Part shown: positions 44,628 to 58,200 of the stretch, in pieces
Numbering within the stretch: position 1 is the first letter of the stretch
Layout: the number at the start of each line of letters is the position of its first letter
From: Labia minor
Lineage: Eukaryota > Arthropoda > Insecta > Dermaptera > Spongiphoridae
Length of the DNA: 64,000 nucleotides
Assembly (NCBI GenBank): GCA_963082975.1
Contig: OY720345.1
Location: 56,092,528 to 56,156,527, forward strand
Direction: 5' to 3'
Translations under genes and position numbers: made by a program
Notes under the pieces: model-generated
What the model was told of the DNA's origin: nothing
What the model saw: only the letters and a program-made list of their open reading frames with translations
Database searches by the model: none

Positions 44628-47600
44628 GTAAGGCATCATCAATCAAAAATCGATTTGGAATAACATAGATTGCTCTTAATTCATTAATATTCATTGATTT
44701 TTTTTTTGTTTCACTCTCCATATAAATACATCATACATTTTCAAATTTATAATTTTTTTTATCACTATTTTATTAAATATTTCAAAATAAATTATATATC
44801 AGAGGGATCATTATGTCAAAAAATAATAATAAAAGAATGATTCAAGTTGAAAAAGTCAGAATTAAATAATAAATATCTATTGATTTTCAAATTGAATATT
44901 TTATTTAAGTGTATATATATATATATATATCTGAGTACGTATCTCTACATCCACTCGAATTAATGTTTGAAAATGATCTTAAAAAAATTATTTTTATCAA
45001 GGAGAAGAGAAATTTTCAACTCGTCGAGTTTTTTAAATAAAAGAGATGTATGTATGTTGTATAAATGTAATTCTTTATATTTAGGAATTAAATAATCTCT
45101 GTGTATTTTTAGTAAATTTAATTAAAAATAAAGTACATTTCTGACTATGAGAGATTATTTCTTAATAATTTTTGACCATAGAACTTTAGACATTTTTAAT
45201 ATTTTATTCTGAAAAATATAATTATAAATGATTAATATTGTTTGCATAAATAAATTATCTAAAAGTGTGCATCTAAACACATATTTTCATCATAGGAAAT
45301 TTTGATATATCTTTGACCAATGGACATAATCCTCAGAATCAGAATCATGTTTTTTTTCTGCTTCTGTCCTCTTGTTTTATTTCTACTCTTAATGATTAAA
45401 GGACATATCTCCCAAAAATTAAGAAAAATATATAAATAAAAGTAAAAGTAAAATTAATAAAATATTTTTATAATCGTTTTTTAAATATTCTGAAAAATTT
45501 ATAAGATGGCCAAAATTGGATCGATATTATAATAAGAAAAATAATAAAACAAAACGTTATATTATTCATTTTAATAATTAATTAAATAATTAATTAATAG
45601 TGAACCAAATAAATTCAAAGGTAAATATTTTTTGGTTTAGCAGGGTCTGCCAAACTTTTTAGATTGCGGCACACTAGGAATTGACTATTTGTGTCGCGGC
45701 ACACTATTTAAAACAATAAACAATACATTAAGACAGTGATTCCCAAAGTATGGGCCACGGCTCGATGTTATCATTAGGGCGCCGCGAAATATTCAATTGA
45801 ATTTTCTAATATTTAAATTTTGCATCAACAATCTTATAAGCTTTTTAATTTTTCGCTGTTAAAAGGGTAATCGCTCTTAAAAAAGGATAGTTTTCCGATT
45901 TTTCAAGAAAGTAAAAAATTTATATAAAAATCTGATGTATTAAGGGAGCCTCGGAAAAAATCGGATTATTTAGGGAACCGCAAACCAGAAAAGATTGGAA
46001 ACCTCTGCATTAAGATATAATGCACATAAATAGAAAATATGCAGACATAATATAATTAATCAGAAAAAATTTTGTCAAAAGGTGGCTCCAAATTGGTCAA
46101 ACAAACAATGTTGCTCTGGAAAAATAAGAAATTCAATAAAATAACATTCAGTACCGCAACCAATTTCTCATATTGAAATTATTCTAAATTTTTCACAGCA
46201 CAAAGTTTTGCAGACACTCACCTAAACTAACGAGATAATTTTGTTATTTATTTATTTATTTTTACTTAGACCACTATTTCCATTTACTATTTAACCACTA
46301 TCTAGATTAAATTTACAAAGTTTCTTTATTACTTTCAATGTTTAATAGAATATTTTCAATCTTAATTTAGATATTTCCTTGTTAAATTATTATTATTATT
46401 TACTGCACAATTTCGTTATTGATTGAATGATATTCAAATTATACTTGTTAAAACAAATTGGATTTAATTGTTTCAGGGCGAGTTACACATCGGTATTAAC
46501 TATCGTGGCATTCACAATGGAAAGATACATTGCAATATGTCATCCTGTTTTATCTTATACCATGTTTCGTCCAAGTCGTGTCATTCGTATCATCGCTGGT
46601 CTTTGGATATGCGCATTTATTTCTGCCACTCCGTTCTATATTTTTACAAAAGTGCATTATCTCTACTATCCTCCATGGAAACCTGTTCGCATTAACGAGA
46701 CCGCCTTCTGTGCAATGTTCCAAGAAGATATGGACCGATGGCCTCTTTATGAAGCATCTTTTCTCATTTTCTTTTTATTTCCAATGGTGGTCATCTGTGT
46801 TCTCTATATTTTGATGGGATTCAGCATTCGTACACGTAACCAAAGTACAATGGGTCGATCAGCCCAATGTGAAACCACTTGTGTCCAATCAAGAAAACCT
46901 ATTATTCGCATGTTAGGTAAGTCTATTATTCTTTTATTACAATCAATATATATATTGAAATATTCATCTATCGCCACGATTGTAATAACAATATTAACAC
47001 TCACATTCCACCAACGGTTTCTATCCTGGACCACCTCCATCCAAATTCAATTCTTTTCTAATTCCCACCTATGATTATATATTACTATCCCCATGAATTT
47101 TCAATTAATTTTATGAATCTTTCATCTCCCATATGAGCTATATATATACATATATAGCCCAAAAGCTATATATTAATTATGTCAGACTCCAGGGACAATT
47201 AAAAATGGTCAATATATTTGAATATGAATTTTCATTTTCTGTTATATAAAAAATTATTTTCTTATAATTATTATTTAAAAAAAAATATTTATTCTAGACC
47301 AGGGATGTCCAACACGCGGCCCACTCAAAGTTTTGATGCGGCCCACTATCGACTCATTTTGGAGTTAAATTTTAAAGAATTCACAGTCCGGCAAGCGACC
47401 TATAACTTCGAGGCTATAAAAAAAAGGCTGGGCAACATTCAAAAACAAAAAACACCTCTATCCCCAAAAATCTCCATAAGTTTTGAGACATTCACTAGCT
47501 AGGCTTAACATATTCTGGTAATTTTGCGGCCCAGTTAAATATTTAAGTTTGCGATGTGGCCCATTAAATTAAAAGGTTGGACATCCCTGTTCTAGACGAT

Positions 47601-50600
47601 AACTTTAGCCTAAGATTTGCAATTTAATAAATAATTCTACCATTGTTTTATATTATTAATCTAATTTATGACTATAGCTTTACAACAACCTGTAATTCAT
47701 AATTTTAGTTTATGTTTTCTCTAAAGTTTAAAATATTATAAAAATATTATTTAGATTGCAAATTTCTCGCTAATATTATTTTTTGTAATTATAATTTCTC
47801 TAATTTGCTAATATTTAAACTTATTGATATTTCCAATTTGACATTAACCAATTTCTTGATAGCCTTCCAATTAAGCAAACATTAATTTCATGATTGTTTA
47901 TTTGACCTATACTTTTCTAATTTTATAAAATTGATCATTATCTTTATTATGTTTCATAAGAACCGTCACACACACATATATATCTATATATAGATATATA
48001 TACATATATATATATTAATTGATCATTAATCAACAATGGTTGTTTTACTTAAGGACCCATAAAACGTATATTTCCGTTAAAATGTCAAATTTTAATTTTT
48101 TAGTAGATTAAAATACTTTTATTTCTATATATTCATCTTAAAATAACTAAGAACTATATAATGTATATAATAAGTAAATGAAACTAATAAAAGTTTTCAA
48201 CGAAGGAAGGAAGAATCATTTCTTCAATTCTTATTCAATGATTTTTTATTCTTTTTAATAGAATATGGGTATTGATTTTTTCTTCTAAGCCTATCATTTT
48301 CAAATACAATTTTATGCTCCAGTGTATCAATTCTTCTCCCCCTTCCATGTCCATTGCTCTTTCATCCCTATTTAATGATCCAATTAATCATTCTCGAATT
48401 CCTCTTCGAATTCTCTCACCCATTTTACATTTGACACATTTCAATTTTCAGAGAAACAGATGATTTCTATTTGATCTTTTCTCAGATGACTTTGTATTAT
48501 CAATTATTAAATATATATATATAGCCCAGATATAAACTTGGAATATTAAACTTTTATCATTTAATTTACCAATTCATATTTTCTTGATAATTTTATTTTA
48601 ATCAGCAATGACATCTTAATACTTGAGTAATTTTTTAATACAAAAAGTAAAAAATTCCCTACTACTTACTGATTATTATTAATTCATTTGCCTTTCATAT
48701 TTTTTTTTTTGGTAGGACATAAAACTGTAAGAAGAAAATAATTTTTCTTAAACAAATCCTCTCTTGGGAAATTAATTATTTATTTGTTTTGTTAATTATT
48801 ATGAATATTCAACTAATTGTCTTTTATTTGATTATACGAACATACATTCTAATTAAAAAAATTTAAAATTAAATTATTTTTTAAAAGAGTCATCATATTT
48901 TTGAGTCTTTTAGGAATGGTGTAAAAACATTATACATTATATATATAATTGCTAATAATTTCTGTATACAATTTGAGGATAAACCCTTTAAAGAAAAAAG
49001 TAAAAAGAAATAAGTTGACCTGTGGCCAGGTCCGAACCGACCGACGGTTTGAAGTAAATTAATTTCCAGCTACAGAAACAATTTCAAATAATTTTAATAT
49101 ATCTATTAATGTAATAAAAAACAGATATGGATACATAAATAATAAATATAAACATTTTTAATTTTATTTTATTTATAATATATATACACTAGATGCTTCG
49201 AGCGCCTTCGGCGCTCTCCACACCTAGACGGGGGCTCCGCCCCATGTACCCCCCGAGTGTTCCTATTCTGAGCTATAACCATCTAACTCCTACCCTGTCC
49301 CATCTCTCTCACGTTCCTTCCTACATTGTCCACCCTGTTCACAATTGGTCTTCCAAACGGACGTTTTCCAATCGAACTCCCCACAAATATATTTTTCCTC
49401 TCCCATTCTAGGCATGTGCCCTGCCGATCCCAGCCTTTTCGCTTTTATAACCCTAACTATATCTAGAGATGCATAGAGGTCATGCAATTCCTTGTTATGC
49501 AGTCTCCGCCATTCCCCGGTGTCCTCATCTTTCTTTGGCCCATAAATGCTGGGAAGAATCCTATTCTCAAATACTCTGAATCTACTCTCATCTCCCAGGG
49601 TTATAGACCATGCCTCCCACCCATATAATACAATTAATAATTTAATAATTTTGATCCCCTTTGATAATAATTTCCAGATTGCAACCTCGATTTAAATTCT
49701 TTGCAAATATTATTCTCTCTGATACTAATTAAAAAATAAATATAAAATTAGCATAACAATAAACTACTATAAAAATAATATTAAAAAATATATTATATAT
49801 TAAAATCTTACGTGAAAATCCAATTATGAGATCAAATTTTCTTAATTAAAATAATCTTAAAAATTAATAGTATTAAATTATAGCCGTAATGTGAATGTTT
49901 TCAAAGTTTAAAAGGCCAATAAGATCAATTGAGATATTGTAAATATCAATAGATATATAAAAAGATTTTTATCTGCACATTGCTCAGAATTTAAATTACC
50001 GCCACCAGCGCCTCTATGATCTAGTATGGTAACTAAACTATTTTTCATTAATTATTCTTTATAATTTTTTTAAAATTTTTCTAATTCAAAAATCGAAAAT
50101 CGGGTTTCGAGATCTTGTGGCCAGCCCCTTGTGCTTCCGTGTAAAAAATTCCAGGTCCCTGCGTGCGATAGATTTGGCTGGAGAGCTCGGTCAGACAGAC
50201 AGACTTACAGACAGACACATTACACTTGCTTTTATTATAATAGATAGATAGAAGAAGACCAGGCTGTGACGTCATGAATGGTTGGATGACGTCATATAAT
50301 TTTAAGTCAAGAAAAAACTAATTAATATGATTTTTCTCGAGGATAAAACCAATACAAAGTGCATGATTCGTGGTGATATATAAAAAAATCTCCTCATGTG
50401 AAATTTGGTGTGAAAATAACCCTTCCCTTCCTATCGTCAATCGCTAATACTACCACTTCCGGTTTCCGGAATTGCACCAAAAGTTGATCAATTCATCCCA
50501 CTGATGCATTAAGTAAATATACCAAATTTCATCAAAATCGGTTGAGCCGTTCAGGCTGTACACATCTATACGGACGGACAGACGGACAGACCGACGGACA

Positions 50601-52189
50601 GACATCATGCTAAAAATACTTTTTTCTGTTAAGAAAATGCATGATTCGTGGAGATATGTAAAAATCTCCACATGTGAAATTTGGTGTGAAAACAATACCT
50701 CCCTTACTATCGTCGGTCGGTAAAAAGATAAAAAATTTCATTTCATTTTGGAATTATATGGAATTATAAGTTGTATATAGAACAAGAAACATTAATAAAA
50801 CTATTTCTCCTCCACTATTGATTAATCCTACAATTACTAAATAAAAATAAATAACAAAAAATTAAATGTTTCCAAAAGTTTTAGAAACATAAAAAAATTA
50901 TATTAATAAAAAAAAAAAAGCGGTGCGTGTACTTATGTACGCGCGTGAGAAGTTATACTTCTTTGGCATCATTAAAAAAAAATTGAAAATTAATATATTT
51001 ATATAATAAAATATATTTAATATATACATTTAATATAAATTTAAATAATATAATAATATATTATTAATAATAATATATAATAATAAGTATTTAACATTAA
51101 TAATTTAATAATATTTAGTGTTAATTATATTAAATAATTAATTTATATCAATAAATAATACATACGGATAGTTAACCTCAAAAGTATATAAGCACATTTT
51201 TTGTTTTCACTAATATTCACAAATAGTAAGTAATATCAATCAAAATATTCAATTTAAATCACTACTGAATATAATTTATTAGCACACATATATAATTCGA
51301 AATGAAATGTTCAAGCGGTCCATTAGAAACAACACAAATGAAACGAAATGTTGACATCTATCTATCTATCTATTTATTTGGTCTGGTATTAGATTGAAAT
51401 ATATATATATATATATATTCTTGGAATTATTATAATTTTCTACACACCTTAGATTAGATATGACATCAAGAATTCAACAAGATTCTTCATATTTTGTGTT
51501 TAATTAAAAAATTGTTAATAATCTATCCATGGGATGGCATATATGGTTAAAATAAGATAATAATGTTGGGGATTCGTCATAGCCTAGTGGGTAGAGCGCT
51601 CGCTTGCTTTGAGCGCTATGACGTAGTCGAAGAGAGACATGGTAGGTTCGAATCCTACTTCAGGCAAATAAAAATTTATTTTTCTGGAAAAACAAAAAAA
51701 CTGTTAATTTTTCGTGTCACACATCTTAAAATTTCACTCCCCATCAACTTAAGTATACTATAAGTTATACTTCTAAAGAAGTATAACTTAAGTATAACTT
51801 CTAAAGAAGTATAACTTAAGTATACTATAAGTTATACTTCTTTAGGCGCGTTATGGAAAATTGATGGGGAGTGAAATTTTAAGATGTGTGACACGAAAAA
51901 TTAACAGTTTTTTTGTTTTTCCAGAAAAATAAATTTTTATTTGCCTGAAGTAGGATTCGAACCTACCATGTCTCTCTTCGACTACGTCATAGCGCTCAAA
52001 GCAAGCGAGCGCTCTACCCACTAGGCTATGACGAATCCCCAACATTATTATCTTATTTTAACCATATATGCCATCCCATGGATAGATTATTAACAATTTT
52101 TTAATTAAACACAAAATATGAAGAATCTTGTTGAATTCTTGATGTCATATCTAATCTAAGGTGTGTAGAAAATTATAATAATTCCAAGA

Positions 52190-52225
<36 letters not shown>

Positions 52226-55200
52226 CAATCTAATACCAGACCAAATAAATAGATAGATAGATAGATGTCAACATTTCGTTTCATTTGTGTTGTTTCTAAT
52301 GGACCGCTTGAACATTTCATTTCGAATTATATATGTGTGCTAATAAATTATATTCAGTAGTGATTTAAATTGAATATTTTGATTGATATTACTTACTATT
52401 TGTGAATATTAGTGAAAACAAAAAATGTGCTTATATACTTTTGAGGTTAACTATCCGTATGTATTATTTATTGATATAAATTAATTATTTAATATAATTA
52501 ACACTAAATATTATTAAATTATTAATGTTAAATACTTATTATTATATATTATTATTAATAATATATTATTATATTATTTAAATTTATATTAAATGTATAT
52601 ATTAAATATATTTTATTATATAAATATATTAATTTTCAATTTTTAATATTAATTATTGATATCTAAGATCAATCTAAGATTCTTTTAGTTTAAATTTGAT
52701 GACTATTAATGGTACTATTCAATTTCAGTTCTAGTTTTCAAGATGGGTAAAACAAATGCGGAACACTGTAATTATTTGCATGCAATTAAAAACTATTTTT
52801 TTAATGATGCCAAAGAAGTATAACTTCTCACGCGCGTACATAAGTACACGCACCGCTTTTTTACTTTCCCGCATACTTCGTATAAGGGAAGTATTGGAAT
52901 CGTCAAAAATTTCGACTTCGAGATTTCGATAGATCTTGACGTTTTAGACCTCCCTGAGTCGGAAAATACCATTTTTGGAATTATGTCTGTGTGTGTGTAT
53001 GTATGTATGTATGTATGTAAGTATGTATGTAATGTCTGTAAGCAAATTTACTCAAAAACTAATCAAGCTAGGACTTCGAAATTTGGTACACCGATATTAT
53101 TCACAGTTTGTAGATTTCTATCAAAATTTCGTCAAAATCGGTTAACCGGAAGTGGTACTTTACCTACACTGGTTGCGTTTACCTCTCAAGTAAAGTACCA
53201 GTTTGCTTCGAGATATTTGCTTCATATTTTGTATATAGATTTAAAAATATGACAAAAATTGAGATACCAAATTTCATCATGATCTGACTACCGGAAGTGA
53301 CCTTTTACCTATACAAGTAGCGTTTCTTTTTTACCGACCGACGATAGTAAGGGAGGTATTGTTTTCACACCAAATTTCACCTATGGATATTTTTAGGTAC
53401 ATATCTCCACGAATCATGCATTTTCTTAACAGAAAAAAGTATTTTTAGCATGATGTCTGTCCGTCCGTCCGTATAGATGTGTACAGCCTGAACGGCTCAA
53501 CAGATTTTGATGAAATTTGGTAGATTTACTTAATGCATCAGTAGGATGAATGGATCAACTTTTGGTGCAAATCCGGAAACCGGAAGTGCTAGTATTGCCG
53601 ATCGAAGAGAGGAAGTGAAGGGTTATTTTCATATCAAATTTCACGTGAGGACATATCTCCACGTGTTATGCACTTTGTATTGGTTTTATCCTCGAGAAAA
53701 ATCATCTTCATTAGTTTTGTCTTAATTTAAAATTATATGACGTCACCCAGCACATCATGACGTCACAGCCAGCCCTTATATATTATAAATAAAATAAAAT
53801 TAAAAATATTTATATTATATCCATATCTGTTTTTTTTTACATTTAAAATATCAGTTAACCAGAAGTAGCACTTTATTACATTCTAAATATTCATTCACAA
53901 CTCTTTATACCTATTTATATGCGGGAAAGTCTAGGGGAGGACACTCCCGCTTATTTTGTAACGTGTTCCTTTCCCTTGCCGATATCATTGATAAAATTTT
54001 TCCTTGTTGCATATTTTTTAGATCATTCCGTTCAATAGTTGATTTATTTTATTTTTATTTATTTTTATCTTCTCTCCATGCTTGAATAAATTAGCAAACC
54101 ATCTTTTGGCATATCTTAATAAGTCTTCTAAATTTTGCTCCAAACATATTTCAATTTTAATTGTTTATTAATTTTTTATATATTTATGCCGATATTTTTT
54201 TGTTCGTCATTATGGTAATAATCATTTCGGTTTCTTCTATGGATATCTTTCGAAAAAAATATTGAAAATAATTCGGTATTGTAAGGAAATAAGAATAGTT
54301 GTCCAAAAAAATACGATCTTTCGCCAGGCAATTGAGTTAAGATTAAAGGAATGAAGATAACTGGGAATCGGTGAAGAAAAAAGAGAAATTAAGTTAAGTT
54401 TTATTAAAAATATATATTATGTAATTTATATAAAATTACTTTAGTTTCAAATAAAAAATTTATTTTTTATGTATTAGTTTGCATTATGGGGAAACCTGAC
54501 TATATATTAAACATTTTTATTTATTTAATAAAATAGTTGGTTTTTTTTTGTTTTGTTTTTTGAAAATTGTTTTTGTTTTCTAAAACTTATGTAGATTAAA
54601 TAAATTATGCCTGGGTGAGAAAGAAAAGGTTAGAAGAGTAAGAGAGAAAGATTAATTGAGTGGAAATAGAGCACTCGGGAAAATTAAGTTGAAATAATTA
54701 AAATTTTTCATTAAATTCATTAGGGCTGAAAAACTACCATAGAACCAAAAATGAGTTGTTTATTAAACTCACAAACAGTCTAATTAGAATAAATTGATGG
54801 TGTTCAAATTTAATATTAATTAAAATTGAATTTGTATATTCTTATTAATAAAATATAAAAAAAAATTAATTGAATTTACTGATTTTAAGTGTATTTTTAA
54901 TAATCTGAAAATCAATCAACTCTTTTCAATCAATCAATCACTTTTTAAAAGTCAATCTTAAAGTGGCCCATACACTTTTAATTTAACAACGCAGTTTGTA
55001 CTGTATAAAAAACTGTACAATAAACTGAACTAAGAGTGTGTGAGTAGATCTGTGCAGTATTTTTTTACTCACTTTGTAAGGCCCGCTTCTTAATTCGCCC
55101 CCGTATAAATTTTAACAGATAAAAATTGCACGATAATCCCTAATATATAAGGTAGGTTTGGTTTAGATTAGGCAATAGTAAGATATTGTAATTATAATCT

Positions 55201-58200
55201 CAGAAAAATGACACTAATAGAAATGACAATAAACTTACATATAAAATTATGCGGATTTCTAAAAGTTTCATTTTTAGAAGTTTTTTTAGTTGATGAATTG
55301 ATGACAAAAACTGAGATAGAACTGAGAAAACTGAACGATAAGCTGAGTGATTTGTTCAATTTACAGAAGCAAATAGGGTCAAATAGCTCAGGCCTGTGAA
55401 CTATGTGATGTAAGCACAAAACTGTGCATATCACACAGTTTATCGCTCAGACATGACGTGACATATGATAAATTGTGCAGTTTAACTGAAGCTATTTGGG
55501 CTGCTTAACAGAATATATAAGATCCGGCTCTGAAAATGAACATAAACTTAATTCCAAAAATTATTCAATTAAAAATTAATATTTAATTTTAATTAATCAT
55601 CAAGCGTTATTTAAAAGAATTTATTTTAAAAATTAATAATAATTTTTATATTAATAAAACTTAATTTATTTCTAAATTGAAGAAATTAGTAAAAATTAAA
55701 GTGAAAGTTGAAGTAGAAAAAGAAGAGTTTTATTTTAATATTAGGGCTCTCAATATTATATAGTTTTCTCCAGTTAGCAAATTAATTATCCCCAATAATA
55801 ATAGGTACTATTAATAACTTTAATCCAAATATAATTAGTATACCACGAGGTTTAATTTTTAGTTAAATTATATTGATTTGTATAATCTAAGCTCAAATAA
55901 TTGACTAATATTCTGCTGAAATTATTCTCTTGTTTCTATTCAAATTCTAAACATCTATTTCTGAACTACTTTAGGACTTCTAAAAATAATAACAAAATAT
56001 AAAGAAAATCATAAAGAAAATATAAATATAAATGCATATATAAGTTTCGGGTTGCACTTTTTATTATCTCGCCAGAGATAGTATTGCAATCACGAAAATT
56101 TTCGATGTTTTTATACGTTTTGAAGGTCCTTGAGTCATTTTCACTGAGGTTTAAAATAATGTATGTATGTGTGTATGTAGACAATATTACGCAAAAACGA
56201 TTTGAGCTTTGGTACACGGGCATTATTCAAAATTTGTAGTTTTCTATCAACTTTTGAGAAATGTAGCTCATTTGGAAGAGGACCATTACCTACGTTTTGA
56301 TTTTTTTCCTCTAAAGTGACCGTAAAAATAATTCACATGATTAAATATTGTATAAAACTGCTATATATAGAATTTCAGCGCGATTGAATCGCTGAAAGTA
56401 CAGGAATTAATTTTTTTATCACGTGACTGGCAATCACGCGCCATCAACAAAAAACCAAACACGCGCTGGTTTAATAAGTATTATTTATTAATTTTAATAT
56501 ATAATTTAATTAATTAAATTTAATTTAAACATAAAATATTTTAATTAATCCAATTCAAATTTGCGAGATAGTCGAGTGGAGACACTCCAGATTTTTTTAT
56601 TTATATTAAAAATCGATAGATGAATACAGCACTCTCTTAAATAAGCGTTGAAACTGTATATAGCTTTTGTAACTTATATATATATATATATGCATACCCA
56701 TAATATAAAATAATAATAATATAATATAATTATATTAATTGAATTTTGATTTTCTTATTCCAGCTGCAGTTGTTTTCTGTTTTTTTATAAGTTGGGCCGG
56801 ATTTCATGCTCAACGATTGCTTTATATTCATGCAAAAGAAATGATTGAACAATATAATAGTATCTTCTATATCACTGGAATTTTATATTATTTTTCATCG
56901 GCAGTTAATCCAATACTTTATAATGTTATGTCAGCGCGATATAGAAGAGCATTCAAGTAAGTGAAAAAAAATAAATATTTTATAATATGATAAATAGTTT
57001 TAATTTAAAATGGCTAAGAAATGTTAGTAAAATTATTTTCTTATTTATTTTCATATGTATTTTATCTTTAAATTAATTTTAAAATATATTTTACCAGTTC
57101 TATATTTTTAAATCAATTTAATATCTTGAATATTGTTAATAATATGTATATTAATATTACAGGGTTATGTATTAATATAAAGAAAATGATTCATAAATAT
57201 AAATAAAATTATTCATTAAAATAAATAAAATTATACATTAATATAAATACAATTATTCATTAATATAAATAAAATCAAAATAAATTTAAACAAAGCATTA
57301 TTTAAGTTTTATATATAATATAACAAACTAATACAATTTAAAAATAAACATTTTCACTATTTTTTTTATTTAAAATTAGATGAAATCTTGTCTTGGTAAA
57401 GCTTATTTTTATAGCCACCATACAGCCGATATTTGTTCCTCTGTAGAAATATGTCGTCTTGAGAGTCGTTATAATTTAAAGTTATTTGGGTCAAAAATAT
57501 GATAACAAAATAAATACAATATTTAATTATAATAATAAATAATATAAATAATAATATTCTAAGTTATTAAATAATAAACAAATAATTAATAAATAAGTAT
57601 TAAATAATAATAATATTCTAGTTCTAAGGGAATAATTTTTTTTTTTGTTACAAACACAGAGATAAACAAATGTAATGCTTTTCTAATATCGCATCCTAGC
57701 CTAGGACTAGGCAATTTGAAGAAATGTTACACTTATTTAATAGAAAAGTCAAATTTGGAAAAAAATTAAAAAATTTTTAATACTAATTTATTATACATTT
57801 GAATATATGTTAAATATATATTTTGAACTTCTACTTTTCCATAATTAATTTCTACAAATAAGATTAATAATTAACATTTACAATTTCTTGTGGGACTTGT
57901 ATCTTCAAATGAAATCTTTATAAATAATTTATATATTAAAAAACTGTTTTTAGATGATGTTCAAATTCAAATTATTAAGCAACATGACTTTAAATGATAT
58001 TTAATAATATTACAAGAATACTTATAATTATAATAATACATATAATACTTAACTTTTAAAATAAATATAAGAAATTGAATTTCCCAATTCACCCAGGTAT
58101 AATTTTATTGACGCATATAGCTATAAATAATAATATTATATGAATAGTTGAATGTGTATACATTTTATTTATTCATGAATAGGGATTTTATTTTAAATCC

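Larger units (their letters stand above)
49013..50727 (-). mobile_element. Dispersed element family B, copy 6, split by a Helitron
   Basis: 49013-49188 is the 'aagttgacctgtggccagg' end. The rest resumes at about 50249, with paired TGACGTCA octamers at 50267 and 50287, and runs to 'gtcggtcggtaaaaaga'. The two pieces are contiguous in intact copies, so Helitron D4 inserted in between. The 81-codon minus frame at 50450-50695 recurs in other family B copies and is not a gene. Confidence 0.7.
50912..52862. mobile_element. Two-kilobase palindromic (foldback) element
   Basis: The left arm 50912-51760 and right arm about 51840-52862 are reverse complements over most of their length. The outer ends share 'agcggtgcgtgtacttatgt' and its inverse. 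The centre (51750-51850) is itself made of short palindromes of 'agtataact/agttatact'. The right arm has about 150 bp extra at roughly 52643-52795. Each arm carries one tRNA-like sequence. No transposase is seen. Confidence 0.85.

Noticed and set aside
46427-46476. ATG at 46427 as the start of the receptor protein
   Set aside because: The bases before 46477 are intron with a good acceptor. The preceding exon at 44537-44627 joins in phase and completes TM3.
47218-47502. 94-codon frame
   Set aside because: It crosses the left border of a hAT MITE with a clear target duplication.
51563-51763. Frame MLGIRHSLVGRALACFE, mirrored at 51851-52045
   Set aside because: It reads through the tRNA-like sequence. 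The duplicates are due to the palindrome.
57380-57502. MKSCLGKAYF... as an alternative receptor tail exon
   Set aside because: The only nearby AG (before 57380) gives an immediate stop in the phase required by the preceding exon.
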